DNA of 61,990 nucleotides from an uncultured bacterium (GTDB taxonomy: Bacteria > Verrucomicrobiota > Kiritimatiellia > RFP12 > UBA1067). Location of the stretch: positions 1 to 61,990 of the forward strand of contig CADCOC010000026.1 in assembly GCA_902802945.1 (NCBI GenBank), written 5' to 3'. Both the position numbers and the translations under genes were made by a program. Under the pieces are notes generated by a model. That model was not told the origin of the DNA and ran no database searches. It worked only from the letters and a program-made list of their open reading frames with translations. Below, one piece after another: positions 61,494 through 61,990 of the stretch; position 1 is the first letter of the stretch; every line of letters starts with the position of its first letter.

Positions 61494-61990
61494 ATGAAGA
61501 ACATACTTATTCCTGTTCTTGCATGTGTACTGTCCGTCGCCGCATGTGCGGCCGCCGTGGACGGTATTTCATTCGAGGGACTTTCCCCGATCGACACGGC
61601 GGCGTTTAGCATTGAACGCGCCGACAAGGACGGCGACCGGATCTACCAGTTCACGGAGACGAGCGGAACGCACGCGCGCGAAATCGTCATCGTGCCAGGT
61701 GACGGCTTGAAGGCCGAGGCGGCAGAGGTGCGGTATCCGAACGGTGAAACGGCGGAGCGTCCGTTCGTTGCGAACGGGAAGATCTATCTTACGTTCGCGC
61801 CGGGTGAGAAGCTGTCGCTGGTGTGGCCGAGGGGCTGTGCGCAAGTGTCGCCGCCGAGACGGCGGCGTTCCCAGTCAAGCGCTAACTGGGAAAGCCGCCA
61901 TCTTGGCGGCGCACTCGATGATCGCGCCCTACCGATGCGGTTGCCGGAAATCGTGGGCCGCGAACAGCCGGCGCGCATCGTGCGGCGCGA
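61494..61990 (+). CDS. Secreted protein of unknown function, 3' end outside window
   Basis: The frame opens at ATG 61494 and runs to the right edge without a stop. It has a signal peptide (MKNILIPVLACVLSVAACAA) and a beta-rich start (FSIERADKDGDRIYQFTETS). From about residue 118 the coding sequence crosses a cluster of palindromic elements that encode an Arg-rich stretch and the same NWESRHLGGA peptide as in HisH (residues 131-140). No family was recognised. Confidence 0.65.
   Translation, partial: MKNILIPVLACVLSVAACAAAVDGISFEGLSPIDTAAFSIERADKDGDRIYQFTETSGTHAREIVIVPGDGLKAEAAEVRYPNGETAERPFVANGKIYLTFAPGEKLSLVWPRGCAQVSPPRRRRSQSSANWESRHLGGALDDRALPMRLPEIVGREQPARIVRR
61849..61933. repeat. Composite palindromic element (inverted REP-like pair plus GTAG unit)
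   Basis: CGCCGCCG-AGA-CGGCGGCG at 61849-61867 is followed by TTCCCAGT. After nine bases, ACTGGGAA and GCCGCCA-TCT-TGGCGGC (to 61910) form an inverted, near-identical copy of the first half (three differences in 27). A further GGCGC...GCGCC stem ends in CTACC (61929-61933), which is GGTAG on the minus strand. All lie inside the open frame of the last gene. Confidence 0.85.

Overview
The window is a GC-rich, densely coded bacterial chromosome segment that reads like a gut-associated member of the Kiritimatiellota/Verrucomicrobiota (PVC) group. This placement is an inference from gene content. The supporting features are V-type ATPase genes with a DUF2764-like gene between subunits E and A, a DUF2723 membrane protein with a helical-repeat tail, a DUF4838 protein, a very large CotH/lamin-tail surface protein, a kelch–sodium symporter fusion, an LA_2272-type surface protein, and a sialoglycan and alpha-galactoside diet. 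No rRNA or tRNA gene was seen, and no gene-free stretch exceeds 300 bases.

Layout. 1-4240: end of an MFS transporter, a 2-oxoacid:ferredoxin oxidoreductase (delta, alpha, fused beta-gamma) and a 3D-domain lipoprotein. 4290-7900: GH36 alpha-galactosidase, a ThyX-type protein and an RluB-type pseudouridine synthase. 7919-16861: a sialic acid block with NanA lyase, AGE-type epimerase, a eukaryote-like UDP-glucose dehydrogenase, a three-domain sialidase/SGNH/sialate esterase, and a NanM-like kelch domain fused to a sodium symporter. 16923-18756: UDP-sugar pyrophosphorylase and dCMP deaminase. 18815-22802: an AT-richer island with a C5 methyltransferase, a PD-(D/E)xK nuclease, a RadC-like JAMM protein, a coiled-coil protein and a SEC-C protein. 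22799-27142: RimO (+), then a short V-ATPase set A, DUF2764-like and E on the minus strand. 27424-35699: a cluster with an HTH protein, zinc-ribbon SPFH protein, zinc-ribbon FHA protein, envelope proteins and two paralogous HExxH proteases. 35817-41981: the giant CotH/LTD protein, interrupted in frame by one TAA. 42118-47634: a transpeptidase-like lipoprotein with lost active-site motifs, a Cys phosphatase, a NADAR remnant, a DraG-type ADP-ribosylglycohydrolase, then a methyltransferase/RNA ligase/HD-Pnk cassette. 47663-55596 (minus): two polytopic membrane proteins, HolA and a plant-glucuronokinase-like GHMP kinase. 55727-61990: an unknown protein, DUF4838 protein, RecN, HisH, HisF and a truncated secreted protein.

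How the genes work together. The 7.9-16.9 kb block can release sialic acid, remove its O-acetyl groups, adjust the anomer, import it, cleave it to N-acetylmannosamine and epimerise that to N-acetylglucosamine. This is the AGE-type route; no NanK/NanE pair is present. UDP-glucose dehydrogenase, the UDPGP enzyme and the glucuronokinase-like enzyme all resemble eukaryotic families and together could supply UDP-glucuronate or other UDP-sugars. ThyX and dCMP deaminase both belong to thymidylate synthesis.

Most unusual pattern. Short GC-rich palindromes of several families lie between genes and also inside open reading frames without breaking them: rimO, hisH, the DUF4838 gene and the last gene. 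One identical 26-base element (GGTAG plus a 9-bp stem) occurs once between genes and once inside a coding region. One identical 31-base element occurs in hisH and in the last gene and encodes the same decapeptide in both. This looks like a REP-like element family that tolerates insertion into proteins, comparable in behaviour to Rickettsia palindromic elements.
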